Assembly: GCA_001600055.1 (NCBI GenBank)
Contig: BCIV01000002.1
Span: forward strand, 562,287-626,286
DNA from: Filobasidium wieringae
Lineage: Eukaryota > Basidiomycota > Tremellomycetes > Filobasidiales > Filobasidiaceae
Length of the DNA stretch: 64,000 nt
Direction of reading: 5' to 3'
In this document: in pieces, positions 31,906 to 44,321 of the stretch
Position numbering within the stretch: the first letter of the stretch is position 1
How the letters are laid out: each line of letters starts with the position of its first letter
Notes under the pieces: generated by a model
Database searches by the model: none
Told to the model about the DNA's origin: nothing
Seen by the model: only the letters and a program-made list of their open reading frames with translations
Made by a program: the position numbers and the translations under genes

Positions 31906-34065
31906 ATGTCAGCTGCTGTCCAACCGAGGCTACAGGAATTGCTTGATCAACTCCGTTACAAAGCGGGGTCCGACGAAGTAAGCTCCTCGACACAGGTCGT
32001 TCACCTCGTATCGATTTGACGAACTCCTTGCAGTACGAAAAGTTCGAGTTCTCACCGCTGGAAGATCTCGATCTGATTATTGAAAGCGCTGCTTCTCACT
32101 TAGGCAGAATAAGCCATGAGAGTGCGGAGGAGTTGGTCGAAAGTCTGGCAGGGAGGGCGAGTCCACGAGAACTACTCCTTGCGACCGGCGAGCAACTGGA
32201 GAAAGCTCGCAACGATATTGGAGAACTTTATCTCGATGACGAGGATAGAGATGCAGTAACCGCAGGACACAAAGGGAACATAGCGGATGAAGCGGAGGCT
32301 ACGGAAGATGCCAAGGAATTCATGACGAAAGCGGTCTTGTCGAGGACCTCTTTAGCGTTGTCTGCAATGGAGCAAGGTTAGTCCAGTATATCACGGAAGA
32401 TTATCACTTGCGGCTGAACTGCTTGGCATTGCCTTAGTACTGCCGAGATTGATAACCAAGAAAGGTCCTACGCAAACGCTTGAACCGATCTTAGAGATGC
32501 TGAACGAGATCACGGATCAATTCAACTATGCCAGTCAAAGCGGGGTACATCTATCTTCCGGGGATACCCAGCAATATTTGCTCTCTGTCTCATCCTTTTG
32601 CAGCGCTGCGTGGACATGGTATACAGACCAAACGAAACAATCGTCTCACGATCATTCAGAACTATTCTCCAATCCATTATTGAAAGCCATCTTGCTATTT
32701 CATGGAAACCTCCAGAAGGATGTACTAGATCGATGGTATACTTCAAATTATCCAAGCGCCATGAGCAAGTACAGAAAAGGCACTCACATACAAACTGAGA
32801 AAATAGCGAGCGAAAAACAACGATTGGAGGGTACGTTACAACTGCTGAAAGTGAGTCAACCAAACCCTGTCGCTTCGGTTCTCCACTCATGCAACATACA
32901 TTTCAGAGCTCCGTGGACCGACTGGGATTATCGAACCCCAACCTTTTATCAAATATCATTGTGTCTCCATCTGGTTTCCTTCCCCATGTATCCCTTTTCC
33001 TCCTGATCGCATCGCCACGAGATCTTCCTGGTGCCCTCGAGCAAGATATCAGATCGACAGGTGTGACAGCAAGTGAAGTACTGGATCGATCGATGCCCGT
33101 TCTTGGTTCCGCCTTTCAGGGGATGGCTGTAGATTCCGCAGCTATATGGGTATGGGAACTGGTACGATTTATCGAGAAGGAAGAAGAAAACGTGGACGAA
33201 ATGACGGCTCAGATGCTAGTTGAGGTGAGATTACTCCCACCTCTTGAACAGATGTCACGATCGAATCAAAGCTGACTGAATACCTTACTAGCTTATCATG
33301 CCTATAATGGTGAATGACCCATCTGACGTCACTCGATTTGCTCTTCATCGGCTAGTAGCGGCATTGATCAATCTGGTAGAGTCTCCTCTCGACCAGGTCA
33401 TGATGTACGAACAGGTAAGTACAGAGAACGAGTCTCATCGCGTTCTTTGCTGATCGTATTGCTATAGTTGGTCTCCCCTACGAATCCGTTCGAGGAGGTC
33501 AGATTGAGCGGAATGGCTTTGCTAAGAGAAGCCGTGGTATCAGCTAAGAGCAAGGTAAGTACCGTCAAGCAGACCATTCCCTGCATCTCACATTCTGAAC
33601 CGATTCCCCATTTCCTACATCGCAACACTCAATAGCAAGACAGCGCGAAAGTTCTGAATACGCATTTCACCGCACATCTTGCGCCTATTCTATTCGAACT
33701 TCCCGAATCTGAACCTGCAATCAAGACGGTCGACATTAAGGATCTCGTAGAATCGATGCATCCAGCTTGGTTGATCGAGACATTGAACTTATTATTCACG
33801 GTCATGCCGGAAGGAAAGCAGTACGTCGGAGATTTGGGAGGGGTCAAGCGCTGGGTTAAGGAGATCGAAGGATTGGTTGCGAAATGGGAGAAAGAAACAC
33901 AAGGCAAGTCGCGGATGCTTTTTTTCTGAGTCTTTGCATCGTTCTCACTCAACTGCTTCTAACACAGCTGTAGAGGCAAGTCCGCATGAGAAAATGGAAC
34001 TTGAGATGCCACTTTTCGCGATTGGACAAGCCCTTTCGAGGGCGAAATCAGCGATTGAGGCCTAG
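31906..34065 (+). CDS. Large alpha-helical protein, possible glomulin/YBP family
   Basis: About nine exons starting MSAAVQPRLQELLDQLRYK. The product is helical throughout, with segments such as FEFSPLEDLDLIIESAASHL, IITKKGPTQTLEPILEMLNEI-like text, GFLPHVSLFLLIASPRDLPG and a C-terminal PHEKMELEMPLFAIGQALSR. The HEAT-like pattern with LF.LIA.P.DLP resembles the YAP1-binding/ALF4/glomulin group, which contacts SCF ligases or Yap1, but I cannot confirm this by eye. Introns are short GT-AG. The ATG at 31906 is the first in frame and its exon ends cleanly at a GTAAGC donor. Confidence 0.6.
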
Positions 34066-34232
34066 ATTGTAGATGACCTATCACGATTCATTATACCCTT
34101 GAACCATTTTGCACGGAGTGGCTTGCCATTCTACCATGTATGTGAATTACTTGATACCTAATAACCCTTACAGAACCGACTCATCTAGTCTAACAAGAAA
34201 GAACGCAACCCGATTCCACCCGTTGCGCCATC

Positions 34233-35659
34233 CTAACCGATCAGCTTCTTCAAGAACATCCCAAACATGTCTTCTCCTCTCCATCCGATCAATTCAAGGA
34301 ACACCCTGATGGCCAAGAGCATTGCCACTGCGATAAGACCCCTAGCTCTCCAGTCCAACCCATGAACCTTCTTGACCTCTCGCTCTTGAATTTTAGTGAG
34401 CTTGGCTCCGAGCTTGCTCTCCTTGTCTTGAGTGGCAGCAGAATGAGCGTACTCGGCATGCTCGCTGTGAGGTTTACGTTGATGAGCTGTAGTCGTGGAA
34501 GCTGCAGCAGTGTGAGGAGCCACAGAAGCAGGAGATGAAGGAGGGTTGAGGAGGGAGAAGATCTTGGTCGACAGGTGGAAGGACGTAATGGCTTCTTGTA
34601 CCAAGCGAGCTGTACCGTTACATTCCCTCGTCAGTAGCCCATTAATCAGTAGACTACTTCGAATCAGTACTCACCCTTCAGCGCCTCATCGTCCCCGACA
34701 TTCCCATCCATACAATCCCTGAACCAATTCTTGATCCCTTCCACCTTTTTCTTCCTCTCAAACAGCGTCTCTCCTTCTCCGTCTTTGCTCTTGACCAAGC
34801 TCACTCCTCCCGCACCCGATTCATCGAGATCGAATTCGTAGAAAGCTGTTCCTCCTGCGGGAGGAGGTGGAAGGGAATAAACCCTTCTGATCTTGGAAGC
34901 GACGAGTTGTCCACCTGATAGATCTCCTAGATACCTGACGTATGTGTGAGCGAGGAGTAGTCCGGGATCGGACCTGGAGAGTCCGCTCAGATGGGAAGTG
35001 AAATTCTTGAGGTCTTCAGGAGGGTTGGTTAGGATCTCGGCAACAAAGGGTGGAGTAGGGAATGGAGCGATCAGGTTGGTCTTGTTATCCTCGGTCTCGG
35101 TGATGTTCAGGTAGGCGAGGTAAAAGGTGATATCCTGTGCAAGTCCGTAAGAACGACGCAGCATTTTTCCCTTCCCCTTCCCATCCTTCCACAAGGCCTC
35201 CAGAGCTTCGTATGCACCGTTCTTGATGGTAGCGTTAGCATATCGACTTGCACCTCCGGCGTTGAAATGCGCATCCAATTCGTCCTCCATGACTCGATAC
35301 ACGGACCAGAGGATGGTCAAGTATCGAACATACTCGCTGAGATCCAGAGTACCAGTAGCTAAAGCGATAGCTCCTGCTGAGTGTTCTGCATTGGTATGAG
35401 CCAATTTGGTACCGGATTTCAAGAGGGTCGAGAGGGGAAGAGACAGGTCGAGGGAAGAAAGGTTGGCGGCAGGAGCTAGGCTTGGAGTATGACCTTTGAG
35501 TTCTACGAGTTCAGGAGGCAGGACTATAGAAGGCGTAGTGACACCTGAAGTGGGGAAGGAGGAGGTTTGATGGGAAAGGAATGGCTGCGGATAGATGATG
35601 TTTGTTAGGTATTTTTCCAGGTCCTGCAGAGGCTCGTCAATGCTCACTCTCTGGGTCAT
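34233..35659 (-). CDS. HMX1: Heme oxygenase
   Basis: Two exons (34675-35659 and 34233-34609) give 453 residues. The core has LSTLLKSGTKLAHTNAEH with the proximal heme-ligand His, EYVRYLTILWSVYRVMEDEL, and the heme oxygenase signature LLLAHTYVRYLGDLSGGQ. A C-terminal hydrophobic helix (GLIAVAMLLAIRVFLELIG) would anchor it in the ER membrane, as in yeast Hmx1 and mammalian HO-1. It cleaves heme to biliverdin, CO and iron. A low-complexity Ala/Thr/Ser linker separates enzyme and anchor. The family is usually 230-320 residues; extra length comes from an insert of about 30 residues near the N-terminus and from the linker. Confidence 0.93.
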
Positions 35660-35900
35660 TTTCGCCTGTGATTTATATATTCTTTGAGTTGTAGGACGGT
35701 AAGGTGTTGGATATAGTGAATACAACCAGGTTCTAGACGATTCAACGTTGTCGGGCGATACAGATCAAGCGAAATTGATGTGGCGATGGTGTTATTGCTT
35801 GTTGCTTGGCTAATCTGATAACGCGCCATCGGCCGAGCACAAATATAAGTTTGACCTCGTATACATACAACCATCCTATCCTACATCTCAGGGATCTATA

Positions 35901-37641
35901 CTACCCAATCAACCCTTCCCAGTCCAACGTCTTCCCCGTCCAACCTTTCTCTCCATCGCTGCCGAGCTGCATCAACAACCCCCTCTCCTGAACGATCTTC
36001 AACTCCCTCATCCTCATCCTCCTTGCCTTCCTACTAGGTTCTGGTAATCGCGCCTTCTTCCCTGCCGGCGTAGGTGGACGGGAATCCAACTCATCGTCCG
36101 AGGGGATACAAGATTCCTCCTCTTCTTTCCCATCTTCCTTGATCTTCTTCTCTTCCAGAGTAAACAGGTGCGTTTGGAGTAAAACCTGTTGCACGCCAAG
36201 AAGAGCGAGAGCGACTGCCCTCTCCAACCCTTCCCCACCTTCCTTCTCGCTTTTATAATGCCCCAGGACGAGCGCACTGAACAAATCTCCAACCCCACTG
36301 TAATACCCCTGCACGGTCGGAAGAGCATACCCAATCGTCTTCATCTCCACCTCTTTCCCGAGGATCCCGGCGTTGATATTGGTAGAAGCGAAACAGACCA
36401 ATACCGTCGGTTCTTCCTTCCCGCCCGTCCCCACGGATTCCCCTTCGGTATGAAAGACTTTGATCCCGCTGGAAAGCTTCTCCCTGAATCCTTCGGCTTC
36501 GTCATCCACCGATCCTTGTCTACTCAGAGCGGGTCGTTTGCCGTGCAGGACGTCTTTAGGAAGAGGAGGAAGGAGGTCGGTATAGCTTTTAGGAGGAGTG
36601 GGGAGGTCTAGTTTCTTGATGAGAGAGAGAGGGAGGGGAATGGAGCTGATGACTACATGAGGGACGTTGTAAGGTGGAGAATGAAGGATCTTTAGGGCTT
36701 TGTGAAGGGCGTCGAGGGAATTGATTTTCGTCTCCGATAACAGTCTATTGGATTGCGTCACGTTTGGGTTGAAATCAATCACGAGAGAAAGACCATATCA
36801 GTTCAAGTTATCCATACACCTATTCTCCGAATGACCACGCCCACTCACTCGGCTTCAAACTGATTAGGCGTGATAATACTAGCCTGATGCAACATGCCCC
36901 TGTATATGGGAACCACATCTTCCGCTACATAAAGACCTTTCCCGATATCGCCCATAACAGCTGATACCGGCAGTCGTAACAGTATCAGCAAAACCCTACC
37001 ACCACCGAGTTGGTGAGGACAACTGACGATCTAACAGATAAAGCAACTGCTCCCCGTTCTGTTTCGCCGTCATCCGGAGTTTCTCGATATTCTGCCCGAC
37101 CACTTGAAGAGCTTCTGCGCCGGGTATATAACCTGTTCAGATTCAGAAAACCGTTTTCAGATCACTGATTAGCATTGATGATGTCGCTGAGAAGGTCTTA
37201 CCGGTCAAACATCTAGACCAACGGCATAATCCGTTCGTTACCAATCCACTGAAGACCAACTCCAGTTGTTCTGGAGTCGTTTTATGACCGTTTGTATGTC
37301 CATAGCCTGATATCAGACGAACAGAATGGACGAACGGATGGATGTCGTTCAGATTCAGAGTGTTCGCGATAAGGATCATCATTAGAGGTTACGGACCGGT
37401 GTGATTACTGAACTGAACGGTATTGATGACGTCCACATCGTAGCCTAAGAGTTGGAGAGGAAAGGTGGCTGCTCTATTACCTTTTTTGCGGTTGGCAGTT
37501 GGCAGATTTGAGAAATATCAGATGATTATCGATTTCGACGGATTGGACGGGAAGCATGCATGACTCACCGACGTAGCCGGAGACGACATGGCTTTGCACG
37601 AGGAGTAGCCTGGATTCGTCCAAGAAAGCGTTAGGGGGCAT
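35901..37641 (-). CDS. BUD16: Pyridoxal kinase
   Basis: Multi-exon gene beginning [20 protein letters not shown] and SGYVG, a typical pyridoxal kinase start (Q-S-H-V-x-x-G-Y-V-G). Further exons give [59 protein letters not shown] and [12 protein letters not shown]. The catalytic region reads [17 protein letters not shown] (the G-x-G-D motif with the catalytic Asp). The enzyme phosphorylates pyridoxal, pyridoxine and pyridoxamine in vitamin B6 salvage. Two hydrophilic inserts are unusual: about 40 residues before the ATP site and a long acidic/basic stretch ([15 protein letters not shown] to [12 protein letters not shown]) near the C-terminus. Confidence 0.93.
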
Positions 37642-37879
37642 CGTTGGCACTACTGCAGGGTATAGGGGTGGTATATAGAGAGTGGATGGTGGCAGGTAGA
37701 AGCAGTTGAAGAAGTGAACATATGCGAAAGCGATAAAGATGATGAATCTTGAATCTCGGCGGATCCAATTCAGGTCGATAACTGATAATCAAGCGACCGG
37801 ACCTCCATCGATATCGACAGGCTCCCTTCCTCTCTCAGCGACATAGAACCTACGCCCCGTACTACTCGACCCTGGCTAC

Positions 37880-38750
37880 ATGTCCTTCGTCAACCAGCTA
37901 AGAGCGTATGCTCCTTTAGCCAGGCGATCTACCATAGTCACCCTCCAAGTGAGTGCCGTCTCAAACCTCTACCTCTCACCCGACTAAATCACCACAACTC
38001 GTAGCTCCTCACGACTCTTCATCTGATAAGCACCGACCTCCTCGAGATCAGACTATGTGCTGGGTTCTCAATGCTCCCTACCTTGTCCCATACGGGCGAT
38101 TTCGTCCTAATCTCACCCATCCCTCTTCATTTCCACACCTCCGCCGCACAACGAAACGGACTACCCCCAAGTGCGACAGAATCCTGGGGGATCAAGCGAG
38201 GGGACGTGGTCATTGCTACCTCCCCTACCGATCCAGGGAAGACGGTGTGTAAGAGAATAGTAGGCATGGAGGGGGATATAATCGAAGTAGATCCTTCCCG
38301 CACGAGTGAACGGGATAGACGGAAGAGAGAAGAGGAAGAGGGGGAACACGATCCGAACGAAGGTAAACGATGGGAAGAGATAGATGCCGATCATCGACGA
38401 CGTCTTTCTCTTGAAAAACAAGCACAAGCGAATCGGACGGAGGATGGGGAACCGCTCGTCCCCGTTTTCCCACAGACGGGGAGATTGGGGAGGAATAACG
38501 ATCACGTCCGGATCCCTAAAGGATACATCTGGCTGGCTGGTGATAATCTCAGCAATTCGACGGATTCGAGAGCTTATGGCCCTGTACCACTTGCCATGCT
38601 CAAGGGCAAGGTTCTAGCCAGAGTGAGTCCCTGGAACGTACAACATGGTGGAACTGCGATATTCAAAGGCTTCGCGATTTCTAGGTGTGGCCTAATCCGA
38701 AATGGATCTCCTCTCAAACGCCAATGAGAGAAATAGCAGAAACGTCATGA
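37880..38750 (+). CDS. IMP1: Mitochondrial inner membrane protease subunit 1 (IMP1)
   Basis: Three exons (37880-37948, 38005-38622, 38685-38750) give 250 residues. The signal-peptidase S26 motifs are present: GFSMLPTL with nucleophile Ser45, VCKRIVGMEGD with the general-base Lys106, and WLAGDNLSNSTDSRAYGPVP. The NDSR/DSR..YGP ending is that of Imp1. It cleaves sorting signals of proteins in the intermembrane space. Between the Lys motif and the GDN box there is an unusual charged insertion of about 68 residues (roughly 119-186), rich in Glu, Arg and Asp, that typical Imp1 proteins lack. The insertion is in the main exon with no splice signals around it. Confidence 0.92.
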
Positions 38751-38991
38751 TCATCAGCAAGCTCTCCACCTTCAGACCACCTTGATTCTCCCGTTGTAGA
38801 TTCGTTTGTAGCATATCATCCAGCATACTAGCATATCGAGACTTCACCATCAATAATGCCGCTCAATCGTGATCGTCGGTCAGGACCGATCAAAAGTCGT
38901 TCATCTCGTCTACGAAACCAACGTTCACTCTGATCATACCCCTCGCTCACTCCATCTCTCACTATCATCCCCTGATCCTACTGACCCTACC

Positions 38992-40554
38992 ATGAACACC
39001 TCGGACGAATCCAAACTGTTTCAATCTGACGCCCAGCTGGCTCAAAAGGAAGCTCAAGCTAGGAAAGCCGTATTGACTAAACAAATCGGTGATCCTATCG
39101 AACTGGGAAGTCGAGCGATCCGCCTTCGAGTCAGGGAACAGGACGCTTGGGTCGCAGAGAGCGGTTGGATCGTCAGGAGAGTCTGTTTAAAGGTACTTCG
39201 TTCGGCTGTTTTGAATGAACGGGATCACTGCTGATCGAAGTCATTGACGATAGACTGGCAAGACGAAGAGGATCTATAAGGGACATCAGGGTCCATGTAC
39301 CTCTTTGGACTTCTGGGATGTACCCATCTCTCCTGCTGGATCTTCTACCGGTACAAAGACCGCCGTGATGTTCACTGGATCTTGGGATAAGACGATTAAA
39401 GCGTGGAACGTAGAGGTGAAGCTTTCCCCCGTCCCGTCATTTGAGCAATTCGCTGAGCATTCAGCATTCTCGACCGAAATGGCTACAACAGACCGGAGAG
39501 TTATTGTGCACCACCCTAGCACATAAAGATTTCGTCAAATCCATCCTGGTTATCCCTCATTTACAAATCCTCATCTCCGGTTCATCGGACAAGACCATCT
39601 CTCTCTGGTCATTATCCTCCCTCTTCTCCTCGCTCGCCTCGGGCTCCCCCTGCGAACCGCTCAAACGTCTAGGATTACCTTTGACGAGTCATACCAGGCC
39701 TGTGGATTCCTTCGCACTCGGTCAGCCTGAAGGAGGCTCGTACGGATCTCAAGCGACGTTTTATTCGGGAGATTCCTTAGGGTCCATCAAGTCCTGGTCC
39801 ATCTCCCGTTCCAAGGATCCTTCAACGGGTCAGTTCACGGAAGACGATGTGAAAGTGGAAGAAGGATTGGGATTCGGGGGTCACCACACTAGTATAACAC
39901 AATTAGTCCTGGACGGGAATAACGGCTTGATCTCGTCTTCCGTGGACTCTCAAGTCATCTATCATCCCCTACCCCTGAGCACTCCAACAAGTCTGAAATC
40001 CAGTTCATCCGATAAGAAGATCAATCCCAAATTAGGACTTCCTATTCCTCAACCACTTTACCCCGAATCTACTTCCGTCAGATCGTTACTCCTCTTACCC
40101 CTATCCTTCCACACCTCGCCGTTGCTACTGACAGGAGCTTCCGACGAAGATATCAGGGTACATGATATTTCTTCTACCCTGGATTACTGTTCTCGGAATT
40201 ACAACGCTCAAGATCTTCAGGGAGGAAATGGGCGGGGTCAAGAATTGTCCAGGATCAAGGGTCACTGGGCTGATGTGATGGCGATGGATATCTGGATCAA
40301 GGAGGTTGAGGGAGGCAAGAGGGATCCTTGGGTGGTCACGGCTGGATTAGATCAGACCATTAGACGGTGGAGCATGCAGGGTGAGTTTCGGATTCAAAAA
40401 GGGTCGTACAGCTGAACTGAACCGCAAAACCGGTATAGATGTGCTGCATCCTCCACCTATACCCGAGGAGGAACAAAAGATCTTGGAAGAGAACCCGATG
40501 ACCGAGGACGAGGAAAGGGAGCTAGCAGAGCTCATGGGAAGCGATGATGAGTGA
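38992..40554 (+). CDS. WD40-repeat protein with acidic tail
   Basis: Four exons or more. The N-terminal part has IRLRVREQDAWVAESGWIVR, then WD40 blades such as YKGHQGPCTSLDFWDVP, MFTGSWDKTIKAWNVETGEL, HKDFVKSILVIPHLQILISG followed by SSDKTISLW, and HWADVMAMDIW with GLDQTIRRWSMQ. The C-terminus is short and acidic (MTEDEERELAELMGSDDE). WD40 propellers are scaffolds; the specific complex is unknown. The intron at about 39415-39490 was chosen because it joins NVE to TGELLC in frame. Confidence 0.8.
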
Positions 40555-40671
40555 ACGAGACTTGTACGGCATAGCGCCCAATCAACATAGCAATCAATGC
40601 GATATGACATGCATCAATCAAAACCCATCAAACCGTTCTCATCGTAAAAGAATCAAAGGTAGACAGCGTTT

Positions 40672-41466
40672 ACTTCTCGTAAACCCAGTTGTAGGCGGCA
40701 GAGGTGTACTTGTTGAGACCCTCAGGGAACCAGAGGGAGATCTCCTTCTGGGCGTTCTCGACGGTGTCAGATCCGTGGCCTATAACAAAATAGCTCAGAG
40801 TCAGTGCCTGCCCCGTAAGAGATCGCTAACAGGCATTCAATACTCACAGACGTTTCGGCCGACCTCCAAAGCGAAGGCACCCCTGATGGAACCGGGGTCG
40901 GACTTGAGGGGGTCGGTGGCACCGAGCATGACACGGCCGGTCCTATAAGCGAAAAGCACCGATGTCAGTCAGAGTCAGGAGAGAGGAAGAGGTGCAAAGA
41001 AAATAACACACTTGACGGCGTCACGTCCCTCCCAAACCATACCGACAACGGGGCCGGAGTTCATGTAACTAATGCAATAGATGAAAATTAGCTTTATGAC
41101 GAAACGTTTGCTTCAGAGCGAGAAAGACTGACGAGATGAGACCGGGGAAGAAGGCCTTGCTGGACAAGTCAGCGTAGTGCTTCTCGAGGTGCTCCTTTCC
41201 GGGAGTGGCCATCTTCAAGCCGACGAGCTGTAAAGACAGATGATTGTCAGCCTTGATTCCAATGGGAAACTACAAGTTTACGTCCGGACTAACCTTGTAA
41301 CCCCTCTTCTCGAAACGAGAGATGATGTCACCAACGAGTCCTCGCTGGACACCGTCGGGCTGAAGAACAAATCATTCGAGCGACATGGAGTCAGTCGACT
41401 GTCTTGTGAGTCCTACAAATGATGTCGGCTCACCTTGACCATGATGTAGGTTTGTTCGGTAGACAT
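40672..41466 (-). CDS. NDK1: Nucleoside diphosphate kinase
   Basis: Several short exons. The protein starts [20 protein letters not shown] with the Lys-Pro-Asp-Gly motif, then [57 protein letters not shown] and the catalytic His in NVCHGSD, ending [19 protein letters not shown]. The enzyme moves gamma-phosphate between nucleoside triphosphates and diphosphates through a phosphohistidine. The catalytic His exon follows an intron that splits the NVC codons. All visible introns are GT-AG. Confidence 0.95.
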
Positions 41467-42276
41467 TTTGATTGGTTTTTTCTGATGAAGAGAGCGATGG
41501 GGATCAGTGATCCGCGCAGCTAATCGATACTGAACAATTACTGACGAGGTTTCTATTGATAGTAAGATCCTTGAGGGAAAGAGAGAATCAAAGTCGACAA
41601 TGTAGAAATGACCATTTGCTGATTGACTTTTGGAATGGAGCGGAACGTGTCAATGCGCTTGATAGGATGACAGGCTCGCGCTTCTGCTTGACACCACCAT
41701 GTTTCGTTGAGGGCAAGTGAAACGTAGAGTTATGAAACACGGGTATTTACCGATAAAGACACTTACTGACAGGTTGGCCAAGGTAATCACTCATCTTGAT
41801 GCAAAACATCCCTCTATAATGAGGGCATCATATCGAACTAGAAATTATCGAAGAGGTGGGTTCATTTGCCGTCCTGTTACCAGGTACAGAGACTCGCAGG
41901 AAGCTATTAATCCGGAAAGTTTCCGTAGTCGCTGAAACGTCTCGGATCATTTGCTGAGCGGTGTACACGTCCCTGGGGACATAGTGGTACGTGATGGTTG
42001 AGGAACGGATTGAGGATGATTGGATCGTGACGGCCAAGCAGAAAAGATAGGTCGTTGCCGTGTTTTAACGGAGGCTGCGTACAGTGTAGGAAATTGTTGA
42101 TGCACTATACAAAGGAGCAGCAAGTGGGGTCGTGGAAGGTTTGTTATGCGCAACGTGTCTAATCGAGGAGATGAGAGGACGCCGTGGTAAGTTGCATTTT
42201 AATGTCCATCCTGGTATAGCAATGCATCACGAGAAGCGCGACACCTCGACCCGAACCCTTCCCTCGCTCTGCGCGC
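41467..42276. other. Intergenic region, about 800 bp
   Basis: Contains the NDK1 promoter on its left side. Short open frames on both strands show no domain pattern. No repeat recognised. Confidence 0.4.
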
Positions 42277-43448
42277 TCAAGCCACTCGTTCCCTATCGAT
42301 CTTCCCCTCGACCTCGTTGATCTTCCTCTCCACCCCGTCCAACTGCCTGACGAGCTGTTCGACGTTGATCGCCCCCTTGCCTCCCTGTTGATCACTCACG
42401 GTCCCCTGAGGTCCGTACCGGGCCCTCATCCTCTCCTCCCACGCGGTGAGATCGTTTGTCAGCTCGGATCGTTGTTTGAGGAGGATATCGAGGTATTCCT
42501 CGTTGGTTATCTTCCGAATGGGCGATAGGGAATGTAACAGGTTGGAGAGTTTCGTCGTCAATGGTAGTTTCGTGTTCTGCTCTTCGATCCCAGGTGCGAT
42601 AGAAGGGTTCGAAACGGCAGGAGGCGGGTTGGAAGAAGAAGCCATCGGAGCTTCTTGTCGAGCGGCCAACATCTTCAACCTCGTCACTCCGACGTTATTG
42701 ATAGCGTATTGGATCGACGTGGTGATCAATGCAGAAGTGACGAAAGCCGCTGGGAAAGTCTTCTTCCCTCCTGTAGAACGTACCACCTTGAGCTCTCCTC
42801 GCTGTGTCGTACTAAATCATGGCATACGGACTCACGGAACATCGTACTGATCCCACCTCCCGTCAAACCACCTGCCAACCCGGAATCCAAAAGTCTATCG
42901 TTCCTGATCAAGCTCATCGTCTTGCCCTGCCTTCCCGTCGTTCCTTCCAGATCTGAATCTGAACCCAAACCCGAGCCCGAGTCCGAGGCCGTATTCCCAA
43001 CAGCCAACGCCTCTCTCCGTAATCGATAAGATTCCCAAGGGACGAGCACGAGTAAGAGGGGGGAGACGACGTATTCCCTGACCGCTACCCTACGCAATCG
43101 ATCTCGATCAATCCCCATCCCCTCATTCCCTATCGTCCCTCAGGAGATGAGAACCGGAGACTTACCGAAAAAAGTCAACCCGCCGACGGTCCCGTTCAAT
43201 CCCATGTTCATCCCCAAGAGGATCGGGTTCTGCGCTCGGATGGCGCCTATCGTCAGGCCCGTGAGGGACCCGAGTCCACCCAGGATGAGAGTGGATTTGG
43301 CCACTATTAATGGAGAGTCGGGATCTATCGTCTGCATGGTTGTTCGGGTCTGAGCCGGAGAGTGGGGGGATGAGGTCGGGGAAAGGGGAAGAAGCAGTAG
43401 TTGGAGGATGAGTCGAGAAGCGAGTCGAGTCGAGGGGGAGGCGGACAT
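42277..43448 (-). CDS. Predicted multi-pass membrane protein, conserved fungal type
   Basis: Three main exons. The first encodes an Ala/Ser/Leu-rich start (possible mitochondrial presequence), then LILGGLGSLTGLTIGAIRAQ and NPILLGMNMGLNGTVGGLTF. The second gives REYVVSPLLLVLVPWESYRL and SGLAGGLTGGGISTMF. The third gives AAFVTSALITTSIQYAINNV and a long charged C-terminal helix (coiled coil). The Gly-rich helices resemble the Tim17/Tim22-like fold, but identity is not certain. The start at 43448 is the first ATG; an internal ATG at about 43337 would remove the Leu/Pro-rich leader. A mitochondrial inner-membrane location is inferred from the leader. Confidence 0.65.
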
Positions 43449-43656
43449 GAGACATTGTCAACAATGTCATGTCCGTTCGTCTGGTGCTTGAATGACGATC
43501 AGCTGTTTGGAGTTATGAAATCCATCCATCCCTTTCGATCTCGACTGATCATCCTTCAATCCAGCGACTGAAACTACAACCCACGGCTCACGACCCACCT
43601 CGCACCTCGCACGTCTCCTGGTGTAGAAACCCTCGAAGCGCCCGACTCGACGCACG

Positions 43657-44321
43657 ATGGCAGAGAAACAGATCTCCCTGACGGACCTGAATTCGGGTCA
43701 GTTGCAGGAGGTGAAGCGACAACTAGAAGAGGCGAGTTCCGAGCCCGATCCTACCCCCCGACTCTCACTGATCCCTGCTCTTTCGCCCCCTGGAACGTGT
43801 AGGAGATCGACCACCTGACCTCGTCCTACGCCTCGTTGAAATCCGCCCAGGCAAAGTACAAGTCGTGCATGACGGACGTGGAGGGGATGAACGTGGAGAG
43901 TCGGGGGAAACGGATCTTGGTCCCTCTCACTTCGAGCCTGTATGCGCCCGGTAGGATCACGGATCCGGAACATATGGTGGTTGATATCGGGACGGGGTAT
44001 TATGTGAAAAAGGTGCGTCGGAAGTCGAGCGTTCGAGCGTTCGAGGTGGGTCTCGTGAAGGAGAGCTGAACATTCGTCTGCATTCTATCTTGCGTGTACC
44101 CCCTCCCTATCTCAACAACCGACCTGCCCTGTACTCCCGCGAACCACCGCGCTCAGACCCGGAAAGAGACGATCAACCTCTACTCATCCAAACAAAAGTT
44201 CGTGGCGGACAACCTGGACAAGCTTCAAGTGACGATCGAGAGGAAACAGGACAACCTGTCGAGTTGTCTGGGGATCCTGCAGGTCAAGCTGGGTCAGGAG
44301 CAGGGGCAGCAGCAGGCGTAG
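43657..44321 (+). CDS. GIM5: Prefoldin subunit 5
   Basis: Three exons (43657-43731, 43803-44012, 44157-44321) give 149 residues, the normal size. Helix 1 starts ISLTDLNSGQLQEVKRQLEE and continues EIDHLTSSYASLKSAQAKY; the central hairpins read LVPLTSSLYAPGRITDPEH and VDIGTGYYVKK, both diagnostic for alpha-type prefoldin; the second coiled coil ends in a Gln-rich tail. Prefoldin delivers nascent actin and tubulin to the CCT chaperonin. Intron 1 begins with GCGAGT, a GC-AG intron. It lies divergently, 208 bp from the membrane-protein gene. Confidence 0.93.
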
